Source of the DNA: Mesaphorura yosii
Taxonomy: Eukaryota > Arthropoda > Collembola > Poduromorpha > Tullbergiidae
Length of the DNA: 64,000 nt
Reading direction: 5' to 3'
Assembly (NCBI GenBank): GCA_009869945.1
Contig: WIXG01000074.1
Location: 186,001-250,000 of the forward strand
Below the pieces are notes generated by a model. It did no database searches. It was not told the origin of the DNA and worked only from the letters and a program-made list of their open reading frames with translations. A program made the position numbers and the translations under genes. This document shows, in pieces, positions 12,301-24,600 of this stretch; within the stretch, counting starts at the first letter, position 1; each line of letters begins with the position of its first letter.

Positions 12301-14825
12301 ACCAATCAAATGTAATTGAATGTGTCACTAGAATGCAATTGCATATCCTCTGTTTTCTTTTTTAGTCTGATCAATGGCGACTTTGCTGCTGCATCCGTGC
12401 TGATCACATTTGGTGCAGTTCTCGGCGTGACGAACCCTCTTCAATTAGTCGTGGTGACCCTCATTGAAGTCTTTCTCTACGCTCTCAACGAGCACATCGG
12501 AATTGGATTATTCGAAGTACGTGCAAGATGAATTGGAGTCTTTATCTTAATGCAAAATGCAAATGTGATATGCTGAGATTAATTTCAGTTTCGTCAGCCA
12601 ATTGTTAATTACTGCTAATACTCATTTAAAAGAAGGAGTGCCCCGTGTAAATTTTCTTAGAAGTTTTGCGCATTACTTAAGACAGTCTTTATATGCTGAT
12701 TACCTGCCCACAAATTAGAGCAAAGGAGACTATTTAAATTCAGGACCCTGACCAGCTCATAATATGAACATACCAAAGGCAAAATAGTAAAAAAAAAAGC
12801 TATAAACTAGAGCTAACTCTCCAATTGTGAGAGCGTGGCGTGACGTGTGATTCCTTATTGCTCAAAATCGCTGGCTGTTCGCTGCAGAAGAAGTAGAAGT
12901 TTGAGTTTTACTGATCCCCATATTTTATGCAAAACAAATTATCGAATTCACGCTTCGTAAAGAACCATTTGGTTAGCAATTTGTTTGTGCACGATTCGCC
13001 CGTCGTTACTTCAATGCCGTTATTGCGAGGCGAGCTTGTGCCATTTACCATTTGGATGTAAAATCTTCTAGCGAGTTAGCACATTCGCTAACAATTAAGT
13101 CTTAATTGTACGACGGCTTAAACGAACCTCGAGTGTCCAGTTTTCCGTGGCCTATAGTCAATAACTGATACAATTCCGCCTACTCCGAAATATGAAAGAG
13201 AGTTATTGTGCTACCATTGCGTATTCCAAAGATCTCAAACGACGTTTGTAAATTCTCATGCACAGCGAAGGCTAAAGCTAAACTATCTCAAATCTGACGC
13301 TCGAATGTTTTTTAGGCCGTGGATATCGGAGGCTCAATGATCATCCATGCATTCGGAGCATATTTTGGCTTGGCACTCAGCTGGACTCTCCGCAGACAAA
13401 GCGAAATCAAGAATACAAAGTACGAGGAAGCCACTGCGACAACCGACCTTTTTGCCATGATAGGTAAACAACACACAGCGAATTTGCAAATGAAAGAAAC
13501 CTCCCCGTGGTGAATCTGTGGAATCCGTGTAGAATTTTGTTGAATTGAGAATTTGTGCTATCCAAATGTCAGTGTCAGGGTTTTAAATCTTAAGTTCCTT
13601 TGCGACCACGTCTTCCGTGCAAAAATTTGCCTTGACCCTGACCCGGGCTGATTCCTTCTGTGCGAATTTCAGGTACGGTGTTTCTTTGGCTGTTTTGGCC
13701 GAGTTTCAACGGAGCCTTGGCCGTCGGAGACGATCAGCATCGAGCCGTCATCAACACAGTCCTCTCACTCTGCGGCTGCTGCGTTGTTTCTTTCGGAATT
13801 TCGGCGCTTGTCAGTAAGGACAACAAGTTCAACATGGTCCATATCCAAAATGCGACACTTGCAGGTAGTGTCCCAAGTCTGTCTTCTCGGGTGTGAAAAA
13901 ATTCATGAAAATTGCTTGATTAGGTGGAGTCGCCGTTGGTGCAACTGCCGACTTGATGCTTCGACCATTTGGCGCTCTCCTGATTGGATCCGCGGCCGGG
14001 CTTCTTTCCACACTTGGATACGTTTACATTACCGTACGCCGTCCTATTTTGCATTACAATTTCGCATAATTTGAAAACAATTAGCAAGAAATTTAAATAT
14101 AACAGCCCTTTCTGCAACGAAAAATTGGGCTTCATGACACGTGCGGAGTCCACAATTTGCATGGGATGCCTGGAGTTTTGGCCGGTCTCATCTCCATTCT
14201 CATGGCCGCCCTTGCAACGGAGAACGATTACGGACAAAGGTGACTGGTTATGTGAAAAGCCTTGCAGCTCTGTGCGCGATTCATGCTGGTTACATTTAAT
14301 AGACATTTCGATTAACATTTTAGCTTGTATCTTCAATACCCTGCTCGCGCGCCGCCAGAAAACTCGTCAGAACTCCGTGAGATGCAGTCGGACTTTCATC
14401 TGATTCAGCCTGGAGACAACAGAAGCGCTTCGAGTCAGGCTTTGTATCAACTGGCGACATTGGGAGTGACTTTGGGTAAGCACGAATTTATGTCCCATCA
14501 AATTAAACGTTCTTTAGGACAAGTTTACCATTGGAACTTACCCTTGTTTGCAGGTATTGGAATCGTTGGTGGAGTATTGACAGGTTCGCAATATTAATCA
14601 TATCAGTGGACAGGATGCTAAATTCTCAGGCTTCTCTCATGCTTGTTTTGAATTTTGTGCTCAGGTTTGTTACTGCGCCTTCCATTCTTCGGCAGAGTAC
14701 CGGATGAGCACTTATTCGATGATTCCCGGCATTGGGAGGTGCCGGAAGACGAAGAGAATCCACAGAAGGAACATCATTCAGACGGCATCACAGATGTAGA
14801 AATGACAGCAGAGAAAGTTCTTTAA
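9343..14825 (+). CDS. Rh50: Rh-type ammonium channel, long isoform with N-terminal extension (669 aa)
   Basis: Exons 9343-9589 and 9687-10187 are specific to this form. They then join the common exons 11894-11969, 12081-12188, 12366-12516, 13316-13463, 13673-13864, 13924-14033, 14106-14239, 14324-14475, 14554-14583 and 14665-14825; all phases agree. The specific part gives a Gln/Asn/Pro-rich head of about 200 residues, then a basic stretch RRARKKRKK, then one hydrophobic segment ([20 protein letters not shown]) that corresponds to Rh membrane helix 1, and a loop ending LHKYYA before FQDVHVM. The head has no recognised domain and would be cytoplasmic. An alternative start is the ATG at 9352. 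The channel part is as described for the short form. The open frame, good splice sites and matching phase support a real isoform, but no transcript is available. Confidence 0.78.
10188..11228 (+). other. Intron of the Rh long form, upstream DNA of the Rh short form
   Basis: About 1 kb without a gene between the long-form second exon and the short-form first exon. It probably holds the promoter of the short form. No TATA box was seen close to 11229. Confidence 0.5.
11190..11210 (+). repeat. Three tandem copies of AGTCTAG
   Basis: A perfect 7-bp unit repeated three times, ending 18 nt before the short-form Rh start codon at 11229. It lies in the expected 5' UTR or core promoter. Confidence 0.9.
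11229..14825 (+). CDS. Rh50: Rh-type ammonium channel, short (canonical) isoform (484 aa)
   Basis: Polytopic membrane protein of the Amt/Mep/Rh family that conducts ammonia/ammonium. The first exon 11229-11421 encodes [17 protein letters not shown], helix 1 and a loop ending YRYHP. It joins the common exons 11894-11969, 12081-12188, 12366-12516, 13316-13463, 13673-13864, 13924-14033, 14106-14239, 14324-14475, 14554-14583 and 14665-14825. Family hallmarks are [31 protein letters not shown], the pore histidines His187 ([13 protein letters not shown]) and about His345 (VHNLHGMPG), [15 protein letters not shown] and the C-terminal [24 protein letters not shown]. Length matches animal Rh glycoproteins (about 420-490). 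The tail after the last helix is acidic. Assignment to the Rh50 clade rather than an Amt is clear from these motifs. Confidence 0.95.
11422..11893 (+). other. Rh intron (472 bp)
   Basis: GTAAAT donor and AATTTCAG acceptor. The acceptor is shared by both first-exon choices. No other feature was seen. Confidence 0.75.
12517..13315 (+). other. Rh intron (799 bp)
   Basis: GTACGT donor after ...GIGLFE and TTTTTTAG acceptor before [10 protein letters not shown]-rich with a short A run near 12790. No nested gene was seen. Confidence 0.75.
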
Positions 14826-14964
14826 AGCGGTCCAGTCCCAAGTTCGAGTTCCGACAGTTTCTTTGCATCACTTACGGTAGTCGATGCGTTTGACAAACAA
14901 TGCTGACTGGTTTCTTGATTTTAATTCGCCTTGACCATGCTGAAGCTTTGCAAAACGAGCGGTG

Positions 14965-14970
14965 AATAAA
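14965..14970 (+). terminator. Poly(A) signal of Rh
   Basis: AATAAA 140 nt after the stop codon at 14823-14825. The convergent minus-strand gene has its stop codon less than 200 bp further on. Confidence 0.65.
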
Positions 14971-15157
14971 TTCTTTGATTTTTCTCGGATTCCGAGCATC
15001 ATTGAACTTCTTTTATTCAGGAAAGGTTTCAATTCAGTATAAATATCATCAGCTGAAGGTAATTAAGTAAATGCATGCAAAGCCATAAGTAACTGAATAA
15101 CAAAGATAATGAAATAATTGTAATTGTACCTTAGCTTAGCTAGCACGTATTGTAAGT

Positions 15158-16134
15158 TTATGATGTGATGCATTTTTTCACTTGTTGATTCGATGTGGTG
15201 ATGCCCTTTGAATTGAGGTAGATCTCAATGTCAATGGACACGCTGATTGTTGTATAACTAGGCGTAGTAGCAGGAAGTACAGCAGGATGGTGATTGTTAA
15301 CTAGAGCAAGTTGTCTGCTACTGCTAGTCTTCTTAACACTAATGTTATTATGGTTAGGATTATAGAAACTAGAAGCGGAAGAAGTTGGGGACAATTCACT
15401 CAGACTCTCCAGACTACTGCTGCTCCGGTCGCTGCTGTAACAGCTGTTCATGCTCTCTAGACTACTACTTAGGCTACAATTGCTTCTCGTGTTCATTATG
15501 CTATCCAGACTCGTGCTTCGACTAATACTACGACTACTGCAAGGACTGTACGTCAACGGACTGCTGCAATTACTGTAATAACAAGACGGGGAAGAAGAAC
15601 AGGAAGAGGCAGCACTACTAAAATGATTGCCACCGTTTGTACTCATCTCCAACAAATTTTGGACATCAGACTTTAGAGTGGGTGAGAACTGATTGTTGAC
15701 GAGCGTCACGCTCTTCTTCATGCTCACATGAAGAACTAGCGTGAACTCATTCAGTTTGAACTGAATTCTGATTTTGGGGCGATTCTTCAAAATTAGTCGA
15801 AACAGGTCTCCGATAGTCACGATCTGAAACTGAGAGGTTCTTGACGAACTCCGAGCGACTTCGTTGTAGTCCATGCCGGAAGTCGCAGATGCAGAAGCAG
15901 CAGAAGTAGTGGTCAGATTCTGTTCGCTGGCGTACAGTCGAGAGTTCCTTCCATTCTTACAGTAAGTGGTGCTATGATTATGGTGCCTATTGCGGAGACT
16001 ATGCTTACTGTCATCGTTAGTGTAGTAATTCTCATTCGCTCGGGAGTGCAGGGACACCGAATCTCCATCGGCCTGTACATGTTCAAATCCTCATTGTGAT
16101 TTCTTCCCTTTATTTCGGGGTTTGTGATCACCAT
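15158..16134 (-). CDS. Uncharacterised serine-rich protein
   Basis: A long minus-strand frame is open from an upstream in-frame stop near 16090 down to the stop at 15158, but its 5' end has no ATG in frame before the region YNEVARSSS. A good-context ATG at 16134 opens an overlapping frame (MVITNPEIKGRNH) that meets a GTAAGC donor after 16009. It can join the main frame in phase at an acceptor after 15956 (TGTAAG) or, better, 15920 (GAACAG), giving about 295-307 residues. A strong acceptor TTTCACAG at 16169-16178 suggests a further 5' exon. The middle part (TIGDLFRLILKNRPKIRIQF...) looks folded, with alternating hydrophobic strands; the rest is Ser-rich with repeated SLES/SLDS-type motifs and Asn/Thr. 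I recognise no family. Convergent with Rh and tandem with perilipin. Confidence 0.5.
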
Positions 16135-16427
16135 TTTGTTGCGCTTCGGACTTTGGCAAAATATTGTTCTGTGAAATCAAAGCATTCCATTAGTGCATTG
16201 CCGAAATCACAATTTTATTCCAAGTCAAGCACTTTTCATGCTACTCGTGGAAAAATTGCAATTGGGAAGCCAATCAAGAAACAATGCGAATGCGGATCGA
16301 ATACCAAATGTGGCCCGAAAGTGAAAGTGTGATTAAAACCCGAAAAATTAAGTACTGAAAGAGAAACACCAAAGTCCAAAGCAAATGATCCCAAAATCCC
16401 ATAGAATTACTACTACAAGCAAAGAGT

Positions 16428-16433
16428 TTTATT
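16428..16433 (-). terminator. Distal poly(A) signal of perilipin
   Basis: AATAAA on the minus strand about 230 nt past the stop codon. A second, proximal AATAAA lies at 16651-16656, only six nt past the stop, so two 3' UTR lengths are possible. Confidence 0.55.
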
Positions 16434-16661
16434 TAGCACTATTGAGTATTGAAAGTAGTAACAGGTTACAGCCACAGGCCACAGAATAAGAATAGAAACT
16501 GAAGTAACAATTGAAGAGAATAAGTTAACAGCAACACCAAAGATAAAGAAGATTCGAGAAAGTGTTACAAACCCGTTCAGCAGGCAAGGCCCGCATCCGC
16601 GTTATCTCTAAAGTCACTTTAATCCCATTACCCAGAGTATCAATTCCGTCTTTATTGCATC

Positions 16662-18580
16662 TCAGTTAGCGACAGCAATCGGGCAAGCATTGCTGGATGC
16701 AAATTTCGGAGCAAAACCTACCAAATGCTTGCGAGCTGAGTTGACAACATTGTCGGTGACTGAGACAGCAGAGTCTACTCGAGATTGAGCAAGTCCAAAG
16801 ACGCGTTTGGCAACATTATTGACCAAGTAGAGAGCTTTGCGGAAGAGGTAGCCTACGCGAGCAGTCTTTTCTTCTGGTGCTGGCTGAAGAAACCCGTTCT
16901 GCTGACCATTCTTCTCTGAGCTGCTGTCGGCAGGAAGGAACCGATTGATGACGTTCGCAGCAGTGTCCAAGCAGTTCTCAACAATGTCCAGTCCAAATTG
17001 AGCCAATCGGGTTCCCAAAACCACTTCGGACACTGACTCGATTCTCTTCACAGCGGGAGACACTTTTGCGTTCACGAGTTCTTTAGTCTCGCTGTAAATC
17101 TGTGAATAAAAGCAAGACATTACCGTTAAAACTTTGGAAACATTTAAACTCTTTACTTTTCGTTATTTATGACGCTTACCAACTGTGGTTCTTTTGTAAT
17201 GACTGGAACAGTCGATTCCAACTTCTCCAGTCCAAACGTAGCCAGGTTGTCAATTTTCTCCAGCGGTTGTGCTGCAAGTGGAGTCAGAATCTGAGCATAA
17301 GGCACGGCTTTGCCTGCCACTCCAATCGCGGTTCTTTCAGCGACATTAATAGTCTTGGCAATTATTCCACCGGAATTCTGCGAAGATGGAAGAACATGTC
17401 AAGGTTAGAAAATTTTCCATGTTTGTAGGTCATTCTCGCTCAAAGTAGCTCGCTAGTGCTCGTACACGAGGGCAGGAGTTCTTATTTTTAGTTCGTACAC
17501 ATGTCAGATTTCTTCATGCCATGCAGATTTTAGCGAGGCGAATGAACTCGAGATAGAATCGGGCCTCTTGGCTCGTGACAATGCAATGCAATTGTTTCCC
17601 GTTCCAGACTTAAAAACAGTGACCGAACAGGAATTGTCTCAAAAAATGTGTTTCGTGTGTGGAGGGCATGCACTTCGTCTGAGAAAGATAGCTGAACTTC
17701 CTATTCCAGGAACACGGTTAGACATACATCAAGACAGAACGGAGCATCAGCAGCCATACAATGCTATAATTAGTATATTATGTAAAGTTAATTAAATTAA
17801 AAGGCGATCGATAATCTTGCTCTTCTTCCTCTTTGGGTTGACATTCTCTGCCCTCTTGCAGTTTGGCCTTTCCTTATTTCACATTCTTGCTCTCTTTTGA
17901 GTTGAACTTCAAACTATCACATTAGCAGAACATGATGAAACCACATGTCAGATAAGTAACAGCAGCGTAGTGCTGCGAAGAGATGAGAACGACCATCTCT
18001 GGTTGTATCAAAAGGACAAAAGGACAATTACATGTAGAGATATTAAAAATATAAAAAATGCAACTTTGGAATTAGATGACATATGAAGTCCAAAGTTACA
18101 TAAATTAATTGACATTATCTCATCAAAGGGCACAAAGAGCACGAGAGAGCAAACTCAGAAACTTCATTTAATCATCGGCCAGCGATCATGCACACAGTCT
18201 TGATCATGAAAACGAGATGATGATCGATGATTTTTTCCTATTTCTGGCAATTAATCTTGATATCCATTGCTTCTTTGAACTTTATGCCCATGCCATCGCA
18301 TCGCCAACATGCAGGAAAACAAGGCAAGCTACTAAATGTCACATGCACAATGTAAGAATTACGAAATGATAAGTGGCACTCTCCAGTCGCGATTGTTCTC
18401 CTCAACAATGAACTGCAACTACATACAACTCTATGCTAGTGACTTCCTTACCTTAACTTTTCCGTAGTAGTCGCTTGCGACTGCCAGTGCTGAGTGCACA
18501 ATTGGAAGTTTCACAAGACGTTGGAGAAATTGTGAAGAATCCACTGGATTCGGTAACTTTGCGACTGAATTGTTGGCCAT
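16662..18580 (-). CDS. Perilipin / lipid storage droplet protein (254 aa)
   Basis: Coats cytoplasmic lipid droplets and controls lipase access. Exons in transcript order: 18580-18452, 17377-17180, 17099-16662; phases agree, TGA at 16664-16662. The N-terminal PAT domain is clear: FLQRLVKLPIVHSALAVASDYYGKVK, then NSGGIIAKTINVAERTA, PLEKIDNLATFGLEKLE and STVPVITKEPQL, followed by the amphipathic repeat-like region TRLAQFGLDIVENCLDTAAN and a C-terminal helix-rich part ending ACPIAVAN. At 254 residues it is shorter than insect Lsd-1 or Lsd-2 (about 350-430). An in-frame ATG 24 nt upstream (18604) would add eight residues. Which of the insect perilipins it corresponds to cannot be decided. Confidence 0.88.
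17378..18451 (-). other. Perilipin intron 1 (1,074 bp)
   Basis: GTAAGG donor and TTCGCAG acceptor on the minus strand. On the opposite strand, 17475-17795 contains an exon-like open stretch, listed as a finding. Confidence 0.75.
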
Positions 18581-18604
18581 TTTTTGCTGTGATCTTCGGT
18601 ACAT

Positions 18605-21600
18605 GCACCGATCAGGAACCACGGCTGACTTGGCTGGCTTTGGCTTGGCGGCTGGCTGACTGCTTCCCTAATTGAGGACGCTCAAGCAGGAAAGAGACTG
18701 GAGACACCGAGTTGAGTGTCCGAATGACAGATTAGAACTGAAATCAAAAAATAGAGTGAGCATTAGTTATACGGATTACCATATCCCATGCCCCATGCAT
18801 GCACGAGACGACACAAGTGCGGTACAAAGTACCTTCCACTTCTTAACATGCAAAACGACCACTTGACCTCCTGTGACTGTGACGATCTGACTACGAAATG
18901 ACATGGGGCTTTGAGCCTGCCTGCCTTCCGATGCGACCGATCCATCGCTGACAATTCAGTCGATGATTTGGTGATGTGAATATAAAATGATGATACAAAG
19001 GTGAATTCATGATGAAGCAGCGGCAGCATGCAGTGCAGGATGAGTTACTGCATTTTAGCCAAGGAATGCATCACGAAATACCGAAATGCGTTTTTGATGC
19101 AGCACTGTAAACAGCATAATCGGAGTGCACACACGTCCAGAAGGAAGTGTGGATCAGAAGAAGTCGATAAGTGCTGCTGGCAGACGAAGTGTCCTGATTT
19201 ATAAACCGGACGTAGACTTTATCCATCCAAGTTCATAATTTATTAGACTTTTGAACCCGCGTGCCGCATGACGATCAGAGTCTGAAATTTCGAAATACTT
19301 ACACTCAAATTATGTCGCACTTGGAACCTTGGCATTGGCACGGTGGCCTCCGAAATCGTTTGTAGAAACAGAAATTCTGTACTGTTCTTATGAACTTGAC
19401 TGGATGATGTCAGTCACAACGTCAGCGTGTACGCCGAGGCCAGAATGAGTGTCAGCTCGCTCTGACTCTGGTTTTCTTATCTGCACCATTCACTCTGTCT
19501 TCCTTTGCTTACACTGGCCGAACCTAGCAATGCAATGATATGCTCCTCCATTTTAATGACTTATCATGAACTTGATACTTGAATGAGAAAATTATTCGCG
19601 TCCTCCGTGCTGCGTCCGTCCATGAGCCATGAGGCAATGGCAATGGCATTGGATTTTATGTCTTCTTGGACTCAGACTTTGGTAATCAGTTGCAGAGATG
19701 CTGATGAGAGAATAACCTCTAATAAATGGGTCTCTTTGTTCGGAGATGACTACGATTAGAAGTCTGTGATCGTTGGGCGATTAATTAGAAGAAAATCGAA
19801 AGTCATGCAACCAGCAGCCGTTTCGTTTTCGAAAATCAATGGTCAAGCAATCACATGCGGCGTGAATCTGAGTGGATGAAAGATGAAAGTTATTTACAGA
19901 GCCTAGAATCATTTAAGAGACCGCTTGCTTACGTATTACGCATTAAGTTCATTCAAACGGCGCGTTTATCTTGTACGTGTGTAAGATTTATCTTCTCATG
20001 TTGACGGTCTTAATTGATTCGACTCAGAATATCTCATCGTGCAGCAGCAGCAACAATTTCTTTAGTAAGCGAAAAACGAACTCATAAAATCCTTCCTTTT
20101 TGATATACTCAGCAGAAAAAGCTTGAAAATCATCCGCGCATCTTTATGTACTTGAAATCTCTGAATTATTGACATGGGTGACCAACTTACTAATAAACTT
20201 ATGCCCTTGTGACATTGGAAGCTTAAGTCAGGAGCAAATCTGCTCCAAACTGCCGAGAGTAGTCAAGTCGAGTTATCAGCATTTTGTAGGTTTTAGATTA
20301 ATGAGGTTTATTTCTCGTTACAGCTCAGTTAATTTTGAAGGCACGGATCCGTTTCCAAGTTCAGAACATTGACAGCCTACTGAGCTACTCGTACCTCACA
20401 AATTGATGGTTTTGAGATTGTCAAACCCTGCGTGTTGGATAAAATACTGGTTCAAGTCATTCAACACAACAAGAAAGAAACCAGTAATCAACTTCGTATT
20501 CGTGCTCGAGTTTTTTTAATTCAACCTTGAATCTCCACACATTCGCCTAGTGACAGAAACAACCCTCACCGACAGCTTTCGAGATTAAAGCACAGACTTG
20601 GCGTGGTCAGGAATCTTTTCACGCAATCGCAATGACAGGCCGGCGATGGCTTTATTTTTAAAACGGGAAAGAAAAGAATCCTACCGACACCGAAAATAGT
20701 AGTAGGAAGATGAAAGACTCGAAAGGCATGGACGATGAGTCGGATGAAATATCGAAATAAACTGCCTTGACCCTGCATACCAGCGTCGTTAAATACAAAG
20801 TTCATGATCAAAACATTGCCCAACACTTTATCTTGACCCGAACCTTGTGACTATGCGAATATGAAGCCCATGGAACAAAATGGCTTCTGTTCTGAAGCCG
20901 TTGTGAGAATCGTTTGTTTACAATTCGCATTACATACGATACGTTCATGTTCAACTAGTTCTAGTTGGACAAATGTTGGCTGATAAACCTGAACACCCCA
21001 CAAAAAATAATTATTGAAGTTGTGTATTGCTTCATGTTCAAGGTGAAAATAAGGTGAGTCAGCTCAGAAGCCCGACTGGAATAAGAATTAAAGTCGCAAT
21101 AAGGAAAATCTTCTTCATTAACTAATAGCAGCTGCAAAACCGTTGTTGCCTTGCTTTGCCTTATATTCACACCTAAACTTGCAAGGCAAACTTGGCTCGG
21201 CCTGGTCTGGACTTTGACTTGTCAATATTTGCTATGTACGAACAGGTTCTAATCTTCCACAAAGAATCACGATGCTGATTGCTGGCTACGGCTACTGGAA
21301 TTTGAAGCCTTGACATATCTCACATAGACTCATGGTCTCTTTAAACTAAAAAACATGCATTGGCATTGCGTACACTTCCGTTATTGTGCTCATCTCTTGC
21401 AATAATTGCTGCTCATATGTGAATTTTGTCAATCTAGCCTTAATTTCTGATCACAACGCAAAACGCAATAATTATTGTAGGTATGCAAGACAAGAGAAAA
21501 GCACTGCAAAAAAGTTGCTCACCTCAATTTTTCACCGACGCGAAGCAAAGTCGGCAGGCAAGCACGCACGGCAAGAATTTACAGTTGGACGCTGCTCGTT

Positions 21601-24600
21601 AGCTCGTTGCTGTTTCTTTCTGCATGAGAAGTAAACCAGAGAGTTAATCAAGATATTTAATATTGTTATTGTTATTGTCTTGCATTATCTTGCAGTTTTG
21701 AAGTGGACTGCAGAGCGAAAAGCATGTAAAGAACGGCTACAATTTGCAAACTTTGCGTTTACGGTGCGGATATGAAACTTTCTTAATTTTTTACGGAAAC
21801 AGCAAGATCGATGTGAGAAATGGGGTTTAGGCATTAAGTATGAGTGCTAACCTGCAGTAAAATGGAGTTCCTTGCGAATTGTGATGTGACTCTCAGGTAA
21901 AAGAAATCAGCGAAGCACAATTTAAAATTCCACGAGACTGAGACTCGACGCGAACTAAACTTAAACGTGTGAACGTGAAATTAAAGAAGAAATAAAAACG
22001 CGTGGAATGTTTCAGGTTGCAGCTTCTTCAGATCTTGAACAGGTTCTTCTTGTTGAGTTGCTTCTGAGCTGATGCGTAAGTAAATAAAATGTTTTCAACT
22101 CGAGTGTCTCAAAACTACAACTGAATACTCGAAGACTTCGGCAAGTTGCTTTTTACAAGTTCAACGCTACGATACGGACGGCCTGCTTGCCGCTTGCTTG
22201 TGGACGTTTACAGCAGCTCGCAGTGCAGTGTTTGACTCTTGTCTCCCTCAACTTTACAATTTATCATGAAACTGAAACGTGCATTGAAGAATTGTAGTTA
22301 AGTTAACGCTGAGTACAGGCACATGTTTAGCTCTAAGGTGACTAGCACTGGCTTGAGTTTGGTTTGAATACTGCACAAGATTTACAAGCAAGCAGGCAAA
22401 CACCAAACTCAATAAAGCAATTAGGCTCTGCTTATGACTTCTGCACGTCTTGGTGGAGTTTTGACCTATTGTATCAACAAGGAATCGCGTATCGATATCA
22501 TTGCCTGTCGTCCTGAATCCCAATCACAATACCTTGCACGTTGAACCCACTCGACTTGGACTTGGACTTTACATACAACAAGCAAGCGGCCGGCCTCAGT
22601 TGCTCCCGTAGGCGAACTTCACTGATTCACTGAGAGACGCTTGACAAATGTCAAAAGCCAGTCTGATGTAACTCATGCAACAGATGAGTACAAGCACATG
22701 ACATAATACAATAGAATGAAGATTAAATGTCGATTACGAATGGTATGTATTGCATTTTTAAACTGTTGAAACATCGTAATGGTTTCAAGCTCCAATGCTC
22801 AGAGTGTATCCCAATTGCAATTCCTGAATAATTCATTTGCAGTGTGCAGGAACAGCGACGACTCAACCTTCCGGCGAAACGCATAGTTCATGTTAATTTG
22901 AACTGCATCAAGAATAGTAATGGCCAGCCGGGGTTGTAAACCTCAATTGTCAATTCAATCTGTGCGTGCCCGTCGGATACTCGCAAGTCTCAACACTCAA
23001 GCATTTCACTGCGTGTTGTCTGGTGTGGCGATAGCCAAAATAAAAACACAGGAAGACGAGACTGACTGAGACTCAGATTGAGCAAGCAGTGCAGCTCTTC
23101 ATACAATGGAATGTATGCACTTTGGTTAGCGTTCAGCATGCATTTAATAATGGAAGTAAATACCCTGGAAAATTCTTGGACTTTGGACCCTTTTTTCTTC
23201 CAGTAGGCCCGAGCCTGAGTCTGGCCAAGTCGTGAGTATGATGAGCATGAACCCTTCGCCAAGCCAGAGAGATGAAACGAGTGAAATGAAAGAGAAGTCT
23301 GAGATTATTGAGCAGCGAACTATGTTCGCTCGTTCAGGACGTGACAGACGAAATGTACACTGAACATGGTCTCTGACTGGCGGCACTGACGATGAGCCCC
23401 AGTCCAAAGGCATCGGCATTTAAACTCTTGGAATAATAATGAAAACGCGGTTAAGAAGCCATTTCGTGTGTCGTCGATTTGTTTTTCATGGAAATCGACC
23501 TTTGGCCGGTTTATCTTCATCGCCATGCTCGCGGTACTCACAAAAATAAAATTTCTGTGCCAGTGTCCTGTGATGCTGCTGCTGTTTTGTTCTACTTCCA
23601 CATTTCAGTCCAGGCCAGGCCACATGCGTGCTCTGCTCGGTATCGCATGAAAGGAACAAAGTCAAAGCTCATACATTCCGCATGATGCTGCTCATTGTCA
23701 CAATTGTACTCATTATAAGGAACTGGAATTAATTGAGTTCAATGTTCAAATACTCAGACGCAGAATTACACATGTTCAATTCATGATTTATCCACCGGCG
23801 ACGCCGGTGGACCAGGTCGAAGCTTCGATGATCTTTGACCAGACTAAATACCTGCAAATGTTGCAATTATTGAGTGTGGTCTTGCTGATGCTGACGCAAT
23901 TTAGCACGTCTTAAATTTTCCAGTTCCTGTGTAAAAATCTTCCAAAATTCGAAATACACGTACGTAAAAATTGCAAAGAACTCAAAGTCCGCTCATCAAC
24001 CTAAAAATCAGCCATCTTTGTGTCAGATTATTTACCTTTAACCTTTCTAACTGAAATTGGAAACATCTTGGCGCATGACCCTCGAATCTCGATGTTGATG
24101 ACTGACGACCTTTTAACAGAAGAATTATAAAAAATCTCATGAACCAAGTTAATAATAGTATAAAAGCAGCAGCAAAAAGTGGCTGAAACTCTATAAAGAG
24201 TGAACTTCGACCGACTTTGATGGAGATGCGATGGCTTCGACCGGATTTAAGTCGGATAAGCTTTGGTTTCACTTTTTAAGACGTGTTCTTTGGGTTCATC
24301 GTTCATTTGAGGTTGAATTTTGAGAAAAAAATTGGACAAGAAAATTCTGTGCCCAGATTGTGCCCAAAGTTCAACGTAAATAAGACGACGTGATGATGGA
24401 CGCATCATTGATTTGATGCATTAATTTCGCTATTTCGCCATGCCGTACCGAGATTATCTGAATCATCCTTCCAGAGAATGAAATCCTCAACTTTGAGCTG
24501 GCATATGACACGACACGACTTGGGCTTCAGTTTATCCGTAAGCATTTCAGATTCAGAAAAATATTACAATTCTAATGATCTCTTAATTCTTATAATTATA

